A stretch of DNA of 64,000 bases from Nitrobacter sp051535215 (GCF_051535215.1 NZ_JBPPLY010000007.1:1-64000); one strand, 5' to 3'. Numbered from the stretch's first letter, positions 55,055 to 63,827 are shown. The notes: generated from the letters alone by a model not told the origin. Program-made: numbers and translations.

Positions 55055-56092
55055 ATGAAAGCGCTCGTCTACCATGGACCCGGGCACAAAACGCTCGAAG
55101 ATCGTCCCAAGCCGCAAATCCAGTCTGCGGGAGATGCCATCGTCAAGATGGTGAAGACGACGATCTGCGGCACGGACCTGCATATCCTGAAAGGCGACGT
55201 GCCAACCTGCGCGCCGGGCCGCATCCTCGGGCACGAAGGTGTCGGGATCGTCGATGCAGTGGGCGCCGGTGTCACGACCTTCAAACCGGGAGACCATGTC
55301 CTGGTTTCCTGCATTTCCTCCTGCGGCAAATGCGAATACTGCCGCCGAGGTCTCTACTCCCATTGCACCACCGGCGGCTGGATTCTCGGCAACGAAATCG
55401 ATGGGACACAAGCGGAATATGTTCGGACCCCGCATGCCGATACCAGCCTTTATCACATCCCGGCTGATGCCGATGAAGAAGCGCTCGTCATGTTGAGCGA
55501 TATTCTGCCGACCGGCTTCGAATGCGGCGTCCTGAACGGCAAGGTGGCGCCCGGATCGACCGTCGCGATCGTCGGCTCCGGGCCGATCGGTCTTGCCGCA
55601 TTGCTGACAGCGCAGTTCTATTCTCCGGCTGAACTCATCATGATCGATCTGGATAACAAACGTCTCGAGGTCGCCAAGATATTCGGCGCGACACATACGA
55701 TTAACAGCGCGAGTGGAAGGGCTGCCGACGAAGTGAAAGCATTGACGGGCGGCAAAGGCGTCGATACGGCGATCGAAGCCGTCGGCGTTCCTGCCACCTT
55801 CGTGCTGTGCCAGGACATCGTCGCCCCCGGCGGCACCATCGCCAACATCGGCGTGCACGGCAGCAAGGTCGACTTGCATCTCGAGCGATTATGGTCGCAC
55901 AACGTCTCAATTACGACCAGACTGGTCGATACGGTCACGACCCCGATGCTTCTCAAGACGGTCCGATCAAATAAGGTCAATCCCGCCAAATTGATTACCC
56001 ATCGCTTTCTCCTCGACCAGATTCTTGAAGCGTACGATACATTCAGCCGCGCTTCCGATACCGGCGCGCTGAAAGTGATCATCGCGGCCTAG
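55055..56092 (+). CDS. Zinc-dependent alcohol dehydrogenase (MDR family)
   Basis: This 345-residue enzyme has the catalytic zinc ligands in TTICGTDLH and GHEGVG, the structural zinc site CGKCEYCRRGLYSHC, and the NAD motif VGSGPIGLAA. The family is the class of threonine dehydrogenase-like NAD alcohol dehydrogenases. The FixK box upstream suggests induction when oxygen is low, when it may re-oxidise NADH or handle aldehydes. Length is typical. Confidence 0.93.
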   Translation: MKALVYHGPGHKTLEDRPKPQIQSAGDAIVKMVKTTICGTDLHILKGDVPTCAPGRILGHEGVGIVDAVGAGVTTFKPGDHVLVSCISSCGKCEYCRRGLYSHCTTGGWILGNEIDGTQAEYVRTPHADTSLYHIPADADEEALVMLSDILPTGFECGVLNGKVAPGSTVAIVGSGPIGLAALLTAQFYSPAELIMIDLDNKRLEVAKIFGATHTINSASGRAADEVKALTGGKGVDTAIEAVGVPATFVLCQDIVAPGGTIANIGVHGSKVDLHLERLWSHNVSITTRLVDTVTTPMLLKTVRSNKVNPAKLITHRFLLDQILEAYDTFSRASDTGALKVIIAA

Positions 56093-56202
56093 AGTCTGTC
56101 CGCTTTTGACGAAATCAAAAGCGATCTTCCCGCGTAGTCAGCACCCCACGAAGGCCGCCTCGCGCCTCGAAATGACGCGCAACTCAGCCGCGGAGACGAC
56201 GC

Positions 56203-57036
56203 CTAATGCGACAAGAAAACTGGAACCGTCATCGCAGACAGTATTCCGCGTGTCGCTCCGCCAAGCACGAATTCGCGGAGGCGGGAATGTCCGTAGCCGC
56301 CCATCACGAGCATGCTCGCCGAACTGTCGGCAACATGCGACAGTATGACGTTCGGCACATCGATATCCGCGGCGGGCGTTCTTCTCACCTCGATTTTGAT
56401 ATCGTGACGGGCCAGATGCCGGCCGATCTCAACTCCGCCGATAAGGTTCTCGTTAGCGGTCTTCTCGTTTTCGACGATGAACAATTCGACGGCATTGGCT
56501 TTTCTCAACAACGGCAACGCATCATTGATGGCACGCACCGCGGCGCGGCTTCCATCCCAACAGCACACGACCCGGTCGAGCTCCAACCCCTTCTGCTGGA
56601 TGTAGGGAACGACGATAAGCGGCCGGCCGGAATCAAACAGCGTCGCTTCGATTAAATCGCTGTTGTTGATGCCACTATAGTCGTCCGATTGCATGATGAT
56701 GCTTAGATCGAAACATCGTGCCATCTCCGAAAACGTTCCGGGCGGCCCGAATTCAGTCTGCAGGACAAGCCGTGGCTCAGCCGACAGACCGCTACGCTTC
56801 ATAGCGGCCTCAAAGCGGTCGATTGTGCCACGCGCCGCTGTCTCGCTTTCGGCAAAAAGGTCGGCGAGAACGCCTGCGGGGAAATTTGGAACGATATAGC
56901 TCGGAATACTCGCCGCAAAAGCGAAAGAGACTCCGGTCAGATGCGCGGCAAACATTTCGGCTGTCGAAGCGGCAAAGTCGCGAACGACATCCCGTGACGG
57001 ATCGCGCTCCAGATGGAGAATGATGTCCTTGATCAT
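56203..57036 (-). CDS. Tandem universal stress protein
   Basis: This 277-residue protein has two UspA domains. The second ends in MGGYGHSRLREFVLGGATRGIL, the ATP-binding loop G-x2-G-x9-G of nucleotide-binding Usp proteins; the first lacks a clear loop. It is divergently transcribed from the cytochrome c gene, with the FixK box between 113 bases from its own start. Usp proteins aid survival in non-growing, oxygen-poor states. Confidence 0.92.
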   Translation of the reverse strand: MIKDIILHLERDPSRDVVRDFAASTAEMFAAHLTGVSFAFAASIPSYIVPNFPAGVLADLFAESETAARGTIDRFEAAMKRSGLSAEPRLVLQTEFGPPGTFSEMARCFDLSIIMQSDDYSGINNSDLIEATLFDSGRPLIVVPYIQQKGLELDRVVCCWDGSRAAVRAINDALPLLRKANAVELFIVENEKTANENLIGGVEIGRHLARHDIKIEVRRTPAADIDVPNVILSHVADSSASMLVMGGYGHSRLREFVLGGATRGILSAMTVPVFLSH

Positions 57037-57142
57037 ACGAATTCTCCCAACGGATATAATTCAAGAAACAAAATATAATAGTGATGCCAAATCGAATTGA
57101 CGTACTTCAAGGCGAAAACGCACGTCTCTGAACGTCGGTGCC

Positions 57143-57156
57143 TTGACTCAGGTCAA
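57143..57156 (+). promoter_or_regulatory. FixK/Fnr box between usp and cytochrome c genes
   Basis: TTGACTCAGGTCAA is a perfect site centred 72.5 bases before the cytochrome c ATG (57222) and 113 bases from the divergent usp start. Confidence 0.86.
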
Positions 57157-57221
57157 CGAAACTCGAACACGCCCTGCTAGGAAGGTATCGCCGTATTCAA
57201 CCTTTTATGCAGGAGGCGACA

Positions 57222-57548
57222 ATGCGCATTGCTAACTCCTCGTTGCTTCTGGCGCTGTCCATGATTTTCACTTTGGGAGCGGTCCAGCGCATGGAAGCCG
57301 GGAACGTCGAACAGGGGCGGCGCTTGGCGCTGCTTTATTGTTCGGAGTGCCACGCAATCGACAAGGTCAGTCCCAGCCCGCTTCGGGTTGCGCCGCCGTT
57401 CCGCAAGCTGCACGAGCGCTATCCTGTCGAAACGCTCGAGGAAGCCCTTGCCGAAGGAATCACGACCGGGCATCCCAGCATGCCGCAATTCCAGTTCGAA
57501 CCCGATCAGATCAACGATTTGATTATGTTTCTCAAATCTCTGGAATAG
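57222..57548 (+). CDS. Small periplasmic c-type cytochrome
   Basis: The ATG at 57222 with AGGAGGCG ahead gives 108 residues: signal peptide, then the haem motif YCSECHAID, and a C-terminal methionine in HPSMPQFQF as likely sixth ligand. It is a monohaem class I cytochrome. The FixK box suggests use in low-oxygen electron transfer. The usual three-helix size fits. Confidence 0.9.
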   Translation: MRIANSSLLLALSMIFTLGAVQRMEAGNVEQGRRLALLYCSECHAIDKVSPSPLRVAPPFRKLHERYPVETLEEALAEGITTGHPSMPQFQFEPDQINDLIMFLKSLE

Positions 57549-57613
57549 CCGGTGCTAATGGTAGCCTTCTCGAAATTGGCCATCGCGCGGCAATTTCGGG
57601 GTCAGCGAACTAT

Positions 57614-58057
57614 TCAATCAAAAGTGCGCTTGTCGTCCCGCGTGCAGTCGCGCAAAGCTTGCATGATATCCTCACGCGCAATCATGCCGATAAGATGCTG
57701 GTCAGCATCCATAACGGGGATGCTTCGGAGCCGATGCTCGACCATCAATTGCAACACGCGCACCAACTTCGTCGTTGCCCCCACATAGATGAATTCGTGG
57801 ATCATCACATCAGAGGCGGTTCGTTTCATAAGCTCATCATAGCGCGGAACCATCGAACTCAGCGTGAGGGCGAAGCATTTGAGGAAATCGAACTTCGTTA
57901 CCAGGCCGACGACCTCCTGCTGGTCGACGACGGGATAGGCATTGAAATCATCGCTGGCGAACAGATCGTTGAGTTCGTCCATCGTGACTTCACACGACAC
58001 CGTCCTGACCTTGCGTGTCATGTAACGTTCAACGATCTGTTCGATAAATTGATGCAA
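57614..58057 (-). CDS. CBS-domain pair protein
   Basis: This 147-residue protein is two CBS motifs: IVERYMTRKVRTVSCEVTMDEL with YPVVDQQEVVGLVTKFD, then ASDVMIHEFIYVGATTKLV with SIPVMDADQHLIGMIAREDIM. Such Bateman modules bind adenosyl compounds. No box was seen close upstream; it may be transcribed with hsp20, which lies 87 bases upstream on the same strand. Confidence 0.9.
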   Translation of the reverse strand: MHQFIEQIVERYMTRKVRTVSCEVTMDELNDLFASDDFNAYPVVDQQEVVGLVTKFDFLKCFALTLSSMVPRYDELMKRTASDVMIHEFIYVGATTKLVRVLQLMVEHRLRSIPVMDADQHLIGMIAREDIMQALRDCTRDDKRTFD

Positions 58058-58143
58058 AATATCACCCGACCTGCTGCATCTGAACTCTATGGCGAGTTGT
58101 AGCTCGAGCGCGCGCTTGCGCCGCGTGCGCCCCGCTTTTCAAG

Positions 58144-58614
58144 TCAGGCGGCTGCCTTGACTTCGATTTCTCTGGCTTGCGCAGGCGCCGGCTTGGGGAC
58201 CGTGACCTTCAGGACACCTTTCGACATTACGGCCTTAATGCCTTCGAGGTCTACGCCCGGCGGCAGTTCGACAGTCCGCGCGAAGGAGCCGTAGTTCCGT
58301 TCAACGAGATGATAGTCCTTCTCTTTTTCCTCCCGCTGGTTCTTCTTCTCGCCGCGAATCGTCAAATGATTGTCCACGACGTTCAACTGAACATCCTTTT
58401 CTTCCAAGCCGGGAAGTTCGGCGGTTAATTCGATCTCCTTGTCGGTCTCGAAAAGATCCATGCTGGGCATCAGCGTCCGTGACGAAAGACCGGCAAAGCT
58501 TTTGCTGAAGCCATCGAACAACCGGTCCATCTCTTGCTGCAGCATCGCCAATGGATTTGCTTCGGCACGCGCCAGGGAACTATCCCGTCCTATCGGAATG
58601 AGCGACTTCATCAT
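58144..58614 (-). CDS. Hsp20 family small heat shock protein
   Basis: From the ATG at 58614 (GGAGGATC site) the product has 156 residues. The alpha-crystallin domain covers about 45-145, with PSMDLFETDKEIELTAELPGLEEKDVQL, and the ending KGVLKVTVPKP is the family C-terminal motif. It binds unfolded proteins without ATP. It has a perfect FixK box, recalling the link of hypoxia to small heat shock proteins in other bacteria. Confidence 0.94.
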   Translation of the reverse strand: MMKSLIPIGRDSSLARAEANPLAMLQQEMDRLFDGFSKSFAGLSSRTLMPSMDLFETDKEIELTAELPGLEEKDVQLNVVDNHLTIRGEKKNQREEKEKDYHLVERNYGSFARTVELPPGVDLEGIKAVMSKGVLKVTVPKPAPAQAREIEVKAAA

Positions 58615-58678
58615 GATTGATCCTCCAAACAATGAGTCCTGAGCGGTCTTATCTCACCACGCGCCCGGCAGAAATATT

Positions 58679-58692
58679 TTGATCGAAATCAA
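58679..58692 (-). promoter_or_regulatory. FixK/Fnr box before hsp20
   Basis: TTGATCGAAATCAA is a perfect site, centred 71.5 bases before the hsp20 start. Confidence 0.88.
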
Positions 58693-58722
58693 AGAAAGGA
58701 TGTCTGTTGCAGCCGGAGCAGA

Positions 58723-59550
58723 TCAGCGCGATAGCAACACGCAACGCGTCGATTCAGTCGCAAGATGCTGAGTCACGCCACCGAGCACCCACTCACGCAA
58801 TCGCGAATGGCCATAGGCTCCCGCAACAAGCACGCCCGCTCCAACACTGGACGCAACGCCATCCAGTGCGACCGCCGTCGAACTTTCTTTCTGGACAAGC
58901 GCGCTTGCCGTAATGTCATGATATGACAACCACGTGACCACATCTTGAGTACGGTTCAAAGCGGCATCTCGGCTGCCGCCGTCCTCGACAATCTCGGCGA
59001 TCGTGATGTCTTTGGCTTTGCGAAGTAACGGAAGCGCATCGACGATCGCCCGTCGCGCCTCCGCGGTATCCTTCCAGGCGACCAGCACGCTTCGCAAGTC
59101 GAGCCAGCCAGCCGCCTCCGGGACAATGAGCAGCGGCCTGCCAGCCTGCATGACCAGATCGCTGGGATTTGCCCTGGCAAACGGGTCTGTAAACGCGCCG
59201 TCCCGACTTTGCCCGATTACGATAATATCGGCGGTACGTGCTTCGCGCGCAATAAACCGGATGGGCGTCTCCATGCTGGAGCGCCATTCGACATGTTTCC
59301 AGGCCGGACTCATGGCCTCTCGAAACTCGGTCTCGAGCTTCGACAATCGGGTTCTGACGGCGTTCCGACCTTGTTCAATCATCTTGTCGGCTTGTTCGCC
59401 CGAGGTGAAATAGAGCGGCGGGCTGAACTCAGCAGCCGCGATTCCGATCACTCGCGCATCAAATCGCTCGACCGTTTCCCTGGCGATGGCAAGACAGCGC
59501 TCGTTCTCCTGATCGGACGCCAGGCTAACCATGATCGTCGCGTAGCTCAT
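58723..59550 (-). CDS. Tandem universal stress protein
   Basis: This 275-residue protein has two UspA-type halves. Its end AGAYGHSRLREWVLGGVTQHLA is nearly the same as that of the usp at 56203, and the pair looks like an old duplication. It is divergent from the CBS-BON gene, and a FixK-like site (59624-59637) lies about 80 bases from its start. Confidence 0.92.
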   Translation of the reverse strand: MSYATIMVSLASDQENERCLAIARETVERFDARVIGIAAAEFSPPLYFTSGEQADKMIEQGRNAVRTRLSKLETEFREAMSPAWKHVEWRSSMETPIRFIAREARTADIIVIGQSRDGAFTDPFARANPSDLVMQAGRPLLIVPEAAGWLDLRSVLVAWKDTAEARRAIVDALPLLRKAKDITIAEIVEDGGSRDAALNRTQDVVTWLSYHDITASALVQKESSTAVALDGVASSVGAGVLVAGAYGHSRLREWVLGGVTQHLATESTRCVLLSR

Positions 59551-59623
59551 TCTTCCCTTCCTTACTTCGGCTCGGTTGTCTCAAATCACCATTCATGCAT
59601 GGATCTGAAACGGTCGAGCAAAA

Positions 59624-59637
59624 ATGATCCAGATCAA
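59624..59637 (-). promoter_or_regulatory. FixK-like box before usp, one mismatch
   Basis: ATGATCCAGATCAA differs from TTGA-N6-TCAA at one position. Centred about 80 bases before the usp start at 59550. Confidence 0.6.
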
Positions 59638-59657
59638 GAACCCGCCAATGAGATGGC

Positions 59658-59671
59658 TTGACCCAGGTCAA
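59658..59671 (+). promoter_or_regulatory. FixK/Fnr box before the CBS-BON gene
   Basis: TTGACCCAGGTCAA is a perfect site centred 68.5 bases before the ATG at 59733. The same spacing is found at the ADH gene and supports 59733 as the start. Confidence 0.88.
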
Positions 59672-59732
59672 GCCATCTCGACGCAATAGCGATAGCATTC
59701 AGGCAATTTCATCCAAGCCCCGGAGCTTCGGC

Positions 59733-60461
59733 ATGCGCGCTCACCAGATCATGACCAGACGGGTTATCACGGTTAGCCCTGATACGACCATCGTCGATGC
59801 CGCGAACACCATGCTCACCCATCGCATCAGCGGCCTTCCTGTGATTGACGCAGCAGGAAAGCTGGTCGGCATCGTTTCGGAAGGTGATTTCATTTGCCGC
59901 ATCGAAATCGGTACGCAGCGCAAGAGGGCGCGATGGCTGAAAGTCCTGCTCGGTACCGGCAGAGAAGCCTCCGATTTCATTCACGAGCGAGGCCGCAAAG
60001 TCGGTGAAATCATGACCCCGGAACCACTCACGGTGTCAGAAGATACGTCGCTGGAAGACGTTGTGGCTCTGATGGAAAAGCACGACATCAAGAGGTTGCC
60101 GGTGGTGCGGGGCGACCAGATCGTCGGAATCGTGACCCGCTCCAATTTGCTTCAGGCCGTTGTGGGGCTTGCTCGCGAAATTCCGGATCCGACCGCAGAT
60201 GATGATCATATTCGCGACCGTATCATGAGCTCGATCGAGGCGAGCGCCTGGTGTCCTTTCGGGCTGAGCGTCATTGTGCGCGACGGAGCCGTCCATCTCA
60301 GCGGGGCCATTATCGACGAACGGGCCCGGCAGGCTGCGGTGGTCGCGGCGGAAAATATTGCCGGCGTGAAAGAAGTTCACGATAACCTTTGCTGGGTCGA
60401 TCCCATGTCCGGATTGTACTTGAATTCTTCCGAAGATAACAAACTGGCAACGACGGCTTGA
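59733..60461 (+). CDS. CBS-pair protein with BON domain
   Basis: The ATG at 59733 (GGAG before it) gives 242 residues; a TTG at 59658 lies inside the FixK box and is rejected. Two CBS motifs (AHQIMTRRVITVSPDTTIVD and VGEIMTPEPLTVSEDTSLED) are followed by a BON domain from about 165 (IRDRIMSSIEASAWCPFGLSVIVRDGAVHLSG). The arrangement resembles hypoxia-response CBS proteins; BON domains often contact membranes or lipids. Confidence 0.9.
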   Translation: MRAHQIMTRRVITVSPDTTIVDAANTMLTHRISGLPVIDAAGKLVGIVSEGDFICRIEIGTQRKRARWLKVLLGTGREASDFIHERGRKVGEIMTPEPLTVSEDTSLEDVVALMEKHDIKRLPVVRGDQIVGIVTRSNLLQAVVGLAREIPDPTADDDHIRDRIMSSIEASAWCPFGLSVIVRDGAVHLSGAIIDERARQAAVVAAENIAGVKEVHDNLCWVDPMSGLYLNSSEDNKLATTA

Positions 60462-60825
60462 GTGCAAGAACGCAAACTGCGATCGATAGTATAAAGGCTC
60501 GATCGATCGGCGGCCTGTTATGGCTTCGCTGCGCGTCGTCAACCTGCGGCACCTTCGGCGCTGCAAGCTGATCCACAACTCATCCCCTTTCGGCACGGAG
60601 ACGGCGGTTCTTTTGCCTCCGCTTCCGCTGCCTCTGCTTCCGCATCAGCCGATGATGGCTATAACAGCACAGCATTTTATGGTGTTTTTTGGCCTGACAA
60701 AGTCTTATCCTTCTTGCTGGAGCCAATCGCCCCTTCCATAAGTGGCGGCCACGATCCCGGCTAAGCCCTCTTTAGCTGGGACTACGAATGCTCACGAAGC
60801 TTACTTGCCGTGCGGGAAGTGAACC
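60462..60825. other. Intergenic region before fixL
   Basis: 364 bases with a GCGGAAGCGGAGGC-type hexamer repeat (near 60617-60650, minus-strand view) and the fixL promoter. No gene, FixK box or RNA was recognised. Confidence 0.45.
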
Positions 60826-62361
60826 GTGACGCGTGATGATCTGCTGCACCTGAACAGCCTGTTTCGTGACGAGGAGTTGCAACGCGGAATCGACGAATCC
60901 GGAGTTGGCATCTGGGATCTCGATCTCTCGACCTGGAAGCTGTTCTGGTCCGGACCGACACGCCGGCTCTTTGGTGTCCCGGAAAACACCCCGGTCAGCT
61001 ACGATCTCTTTCTCTCCCTGCTTCAGCCGGAAGATCGCGCACGCACTGAATCGGCTATCCAGCGCGCGATCGAGACCGGCTGCAGGTTTGACATACAGTA
61101 CCGACTCCGTGGAACACCGGAAGGAAGTCGCTGGGTTCGGGCACGTGGCGGTCTCGTCATCAACGACGATGGAGTGCCGCGGCGCCTGAGCGGCGTAATG
61201 CTCGATGTCGACGATCAGAAATTGATCGAAGAAGCTTTGCTCGCGCGCGAGGATCATCTGCGTTCGATCCTCGATACGATTCCCGATGCCATGATCGTTA
61301 TCGATGATCACGGCATCATGCAGCACTTCAGCACCGCAGCCGAACGTCTGTTCGGCCACTCGGAACACGACGCCATCGGCCGGAATGTCAGCATCTTGAT
61401 GCCTGAACCGGACAGCGGCCTACACGACAGCTATTTGGCACGCTATAAATCCACCGGCGAACGGCACATCATCGGCATCGGCCGGATTGTTACGGGTAAA
61501 CGCCGGGACGGGGCTACTTTTCCAATGCATCTGTCCGTCGGCGAGATGCACTCCGGTGGAAAGCGACATTTTACCGGCTTTGTTCGCGATCTTACCGAGC
61601 ATCAGCAAACTCAGGCAAAACTCCAGGAACTGCAGTCCGAGCTGATTCACATGTCCCGGTTAAGTGCCATGGGTGAAATGGCCTCGACCCTTGCACACGA
61701 ATTGAATCAGCCGTTGACCGCGATCAGCAACTACATGAAGGGATCTCGCCGTCTTCTGGCGGCTAGTACCGACCCCAACGTTGCAAGAATCGAAACTGCG
61801 CTGGATCGCGCCGCAGATCAGGCCATTCGCGCCGGCCAGATTATTCGGCGGTTGCGCGATTTCGTCTCCCGCCGGGAATCAGAGAAGCGCGTCGAAAGCC
61901 TGACGAAATTGATGGAAGAGGCCGGGGCGCTCGGTCTTGCCGGCGTCCGTGAACAGAACGTTATGCTCCGGCTTGAGCTGGATGCAAAATGTGACCGCGT
62001 CCTGGTGGATCGAGTGCAGATTCAACAGGTCCTGGTCAATCTGTTTCGAAACGCCCTGGAGGCGATGGCGGAATCACCAAAACGGGAACTTGTCGCCGCC
62101 AGCAGGAGAGCCTCGGACGAGATGGTCGAACTGTCCATAGCGGATACCGGTCATGGCTTCAGTGAAGCCGCCGCTGCAAACCTGTTCAAGACTTTCTTCA
62201 CGACCAAGGAAACCGGCATGGGAGTGGGACTTTCCATCAGCCGGTCGATTGTGGAAGCTCACGGCGGCCGAATGTGGGCCGAAACGAACGATTCCGGCGG
62301 CGCCACCTTCCGGCTGACCTTGCCTATAGCCTCGACCGAGGATTTGCCCGATGTCGTCTAA
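60826..62361 (+). CDS. fixL: Oxygen-sensing histidine kinase FixL
   Basis: The 511-residue protein starts at GTG 60826 (GGAAG site). It has an N-terminal PAS domain, a second haem-binding PAS domain with His200 as the proximal haem ligand, Arg206, His214 and Arg220 in the distal pocket, and the kinase part with His291 in AHELNQPLTAI followed by the ATPase lobe. These numbers equal those of Bradyrhizobium FixL. No transmembrane helix is present, so it is soluble. Low oxygen activates autophosphorylation and transfer to FixJ. Confidence 0.96.
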   Translation: MTRDDLLHLNSLFRDEELQRGIDESGVGIWDLDLSTWKLFWSGPTRRLFGVPENTPVSYDLFLSLLQPEDRARTESAIQRAIETGCRFDIQYRLRGTPEGSRWVRARGGLVINDDGVPRRLSGVMLDVDDQKLIEEALLAREDHLRSILDTIPDAMIVIDDHGIMQHFSTAAERLFGHSEHDAIGRNVSILMPEPDSGLHDSYLARYKSTGERHIIGIGRIVTGKRRDGATFPMHLSVGEMHSGGKRHFTGFVRDLTEHQQTQAKLQELQSELIHMSRLSAMGEMASTLAHELNQPLTAISNYMKGSRRLLAASTDPNVARIETALDRAADQAIRAGQIIRRLRDFVSRRESEKRVESLTKLMEEAGALGLAGVREQNVMLRLELDAKCDRVLVDRVQIQQVLVNLFRNALEAMAESPKRELVAASRRASDEMVELSIADTGHGFSEAAAANLFKTFFTTKETGMGVGLSISRSIVEAHGGRMWAETNDSGGATFRLTLPIASTEDLPDVV

Positions 62362-62965
62362 GGGAAATGTCTATGTTATCGATGACGATCCTACGATGCG
62401 GGACTCGCTCGATTTTTTGCTTGGGGCGGCAGGCTTCAACGTCACGCTGTTCGACACTGCCGCCGCCTTCCTCTGCGCCCATGCTGGCCTGGGTTATGGC
62501 TGTGTCGTGTCCGACGTTCGCATGCCCGGCATCGATGGAATGGATCTGCTTCGCCGCCTCAAAGCCAATGCTTCGTCCCTTCCCGTCATCATCATGACCG
62601 GACACGGGGATATTCCCCTCGCGGTTGAAGCGATAAAATTGGGAGCGATCGACTTTGTCGAAAAGCCGTTCGAAGATGAACGGCTGATTGGAATGATCGA
62701 GGCTGCCATCCAAAGCGCCGATCATGCGAAGGGTGACGCGGTCTCGGCCGAGATCGCATCAAGGATAGCGAGTCTCAGCAAGCGCGAGCGTCAGGTCATG
62801 GACGGCCTCGTCGCAGGACTGTCCAATAAGCTGATAGCCCGTGAACATAATATCAGTCCCCGGACGATCGAGGTCTACCGGGCAAATGTCATGACCAAGA
62901 TGCAGGCACATAACCTGTCCGAGTTGATCCGGCTTGCCCTGCGCGCTGGCATCTTGAACGATTGA
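62351..62965 (+). CDS. fixJ: Response regulator FixJ
   Basis: This 204-residue protein has a receiver (VYVIDDDPTMRDSLDFLL, phospho-acceptor Asp55 in VVSDVRMPG, Lys in FVEKPF) and a LuxR-type HTH (LSKRERQVMDGLVAGLSNKLIAREHNISPRTIEVYRANVMTKM). It overlaps fixL by 11 bases, so the two are translated together. In this family of bacteria it activates fixK when oxygen is low. No fixK follows immediately; the FixK-type gene here lies 8 kb upstream. Confidence 0.96.
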   Translation: MSSKGNVYVIDDDPTMRDSLDFLLGAAGFNVTLFDTAAAFLCAHAGLGYGCVVSDVRMPGIDGMDLLRRLKANASSLPVIIMTGHGDIPLAVEAIKLGAIDFVEKPFEDERLIGMIEAAIQSADHAKGDAVSAEIASRIASLSKRERQVMDGLVAGLSNKLIAREHNISPRTIEVYRANVMTKMQAHNLSELIRLALRAGILND

Positions 62966-62975
62966 GGTAAATCAA
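62962..62975 (+). promoter_or_regulatory. FixK/Fnr box at the end of fixJ
   Basis: TTGAGGTAAATCAA is a perfect site, overlapping the fixJ stop codon. The only downstream plus-strand coding text is the thioredoxin-like remnant, about 30 bases on. It may be a leftover operator of that lost gene, or a chance match. Confidence 0.5.
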
Positions 62976-62991
62976 GCCGCGGCATTCCGCC

Positions 62992-63093
62992 AGCATCGTG
63001 GGATCCTCGCCATCGGCGCCGGAGTTTCGGCTTCCGGCGACCGACGGCAAGACTTACAGACTGGATGACCTTGCCGGCGGAAAGGGTACCGTC
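62992..63093 (+). pseudogene. Thioredoxin-like protein, 5' remnant
   Basis: In frame from 62992 the text SIVGSSPSAPEFRLPATDGK and then TYRLDDLAGGKGTV matches the first 35 residues of thioredoxin-like/peroxiredoxin-family proteins, which normally continue to a CNHCPYVK active site. Here the homology stops at 63093 and the frame runs to a stop at about 63150 without an active site; no ATG precedes it (GCC stands where ATG is expected). The continuation is antisense to the L,D-transpeptidase gene. Confidence 0.6.
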
Positions 63094-63827
63094 GCGGCAA
63101 TTGCCGGAAGCACGATCACTTTCGCTCCGACGTTCACCCGATCATAAAGGTCCATGACGTCCTCATTGGTCAGCCGGATACAGCCGGACGAAACCCGCTT
63201 TCCGATCGTATCCGGTTTATTAGTGCCGTGAATTCTATATTCGGTCTCGCCCAGATACATCGCCCGAGCGCCGAGAGGATTGCCGGGACCGCCTGCCATA
63301 AACCGCGGCAAATAAGGTTGACGCGATATCATCTCTACCGGTGGACGCCAGTCCGGCCATTCAGTTTTACGGACCACAGTCTGTTCGCCGGACCATGCGA
63401 AACCTTTGCGGCCAACACCGATGCCGTAGCGCATCGCCTGCCCCTCGTTCAGAACGAGGTAAAGGAATGTGTTTCTCGTATCGATGATGACTGTGCCTGG
63501 CGCCTGGTGACTGACATAGTCAACCACCTGCCGAACAAGTCTGTCGGGAGCGTCAGCGGCTTTTGGTGTTTCGACCCGAGGTGCCGGAACCAAGATTGCA
63601 ACTGGAGCTGACGCGACATGAACCGGAGTTGATACGTGAGCTGCAGTCTGGACTTGGTGCACGGACGGCCTCCGAATCGGTTGAACGCTCGCAGGCCAAG
63701 ACAGCAAACTGTACCCCAGTGCGGCGACGGCCATGACGCCAATGGCAACTCTTCCTGCGACCGGAAGTGCTAGCGTTTTTGTCTTTCCCCGTTTTGTCCG
63801 CTTCCTCATATTTTTCCCCAGATCCAT
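63054..63827 (-). CDS. L,D-transpeptidase (YkuD domain), second copy
   Basis: This 257-residue protein has a membrane-anchor helix (about residues 26-44), a Val/Pro-rich linker, and a YkuD domain with RIHGTNKPDTIGKRVSSGCIRL and the Cys nucleophile. Its domain is close to that of the gene at 23451 (shared RQPYLPRFMAGGPGNPLGARAMYLG), but the Pro/Asp repeat region is missing. The last 13 residues (from ATVPFPP) are antisense to the thioredoxin-like remnant, so the original gene end was replaced at the rearrangement junction. Confidence 0.88.
   Translation of the reverse strand: MDLGKNMRKRTKRGKTKTLALPVAGRVAIGVMAVAALGYSLLSWPASVQPIRRPSVHQVQTAAHVSTPVHVASAPVAILVPAPRVETPKAADAPDRLVRQVVDYVSHQAPGTVIIDTRNTFLYLVLNEGQAMRYGIGVGRKGFAWSGEQTVVRKTEWPDWRPPVEMISRQPYLPRFMAGGPGNPLGARAMYLGETEYRIHGTNKPDTIGKRVSSGCIRLTNEDVMDLYDRVNVGAKVIVLPAIAATVPFPPARSSSL

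Noticed and set aside
59658..59732. TTG start giving 25 extra residues to the CBS-BON protein
   Set aside because: The TTG is part of a perfect FixK box; the spacing of that box to the ATG at 59733 equals that at the ADH gene.
60500..60700. Minus-strand frame with an Ala/Glu repeat (EAEAAEAEA)
   Set aside because: Arises from a hexamer repeat, has a stop just upstream and no start codon.
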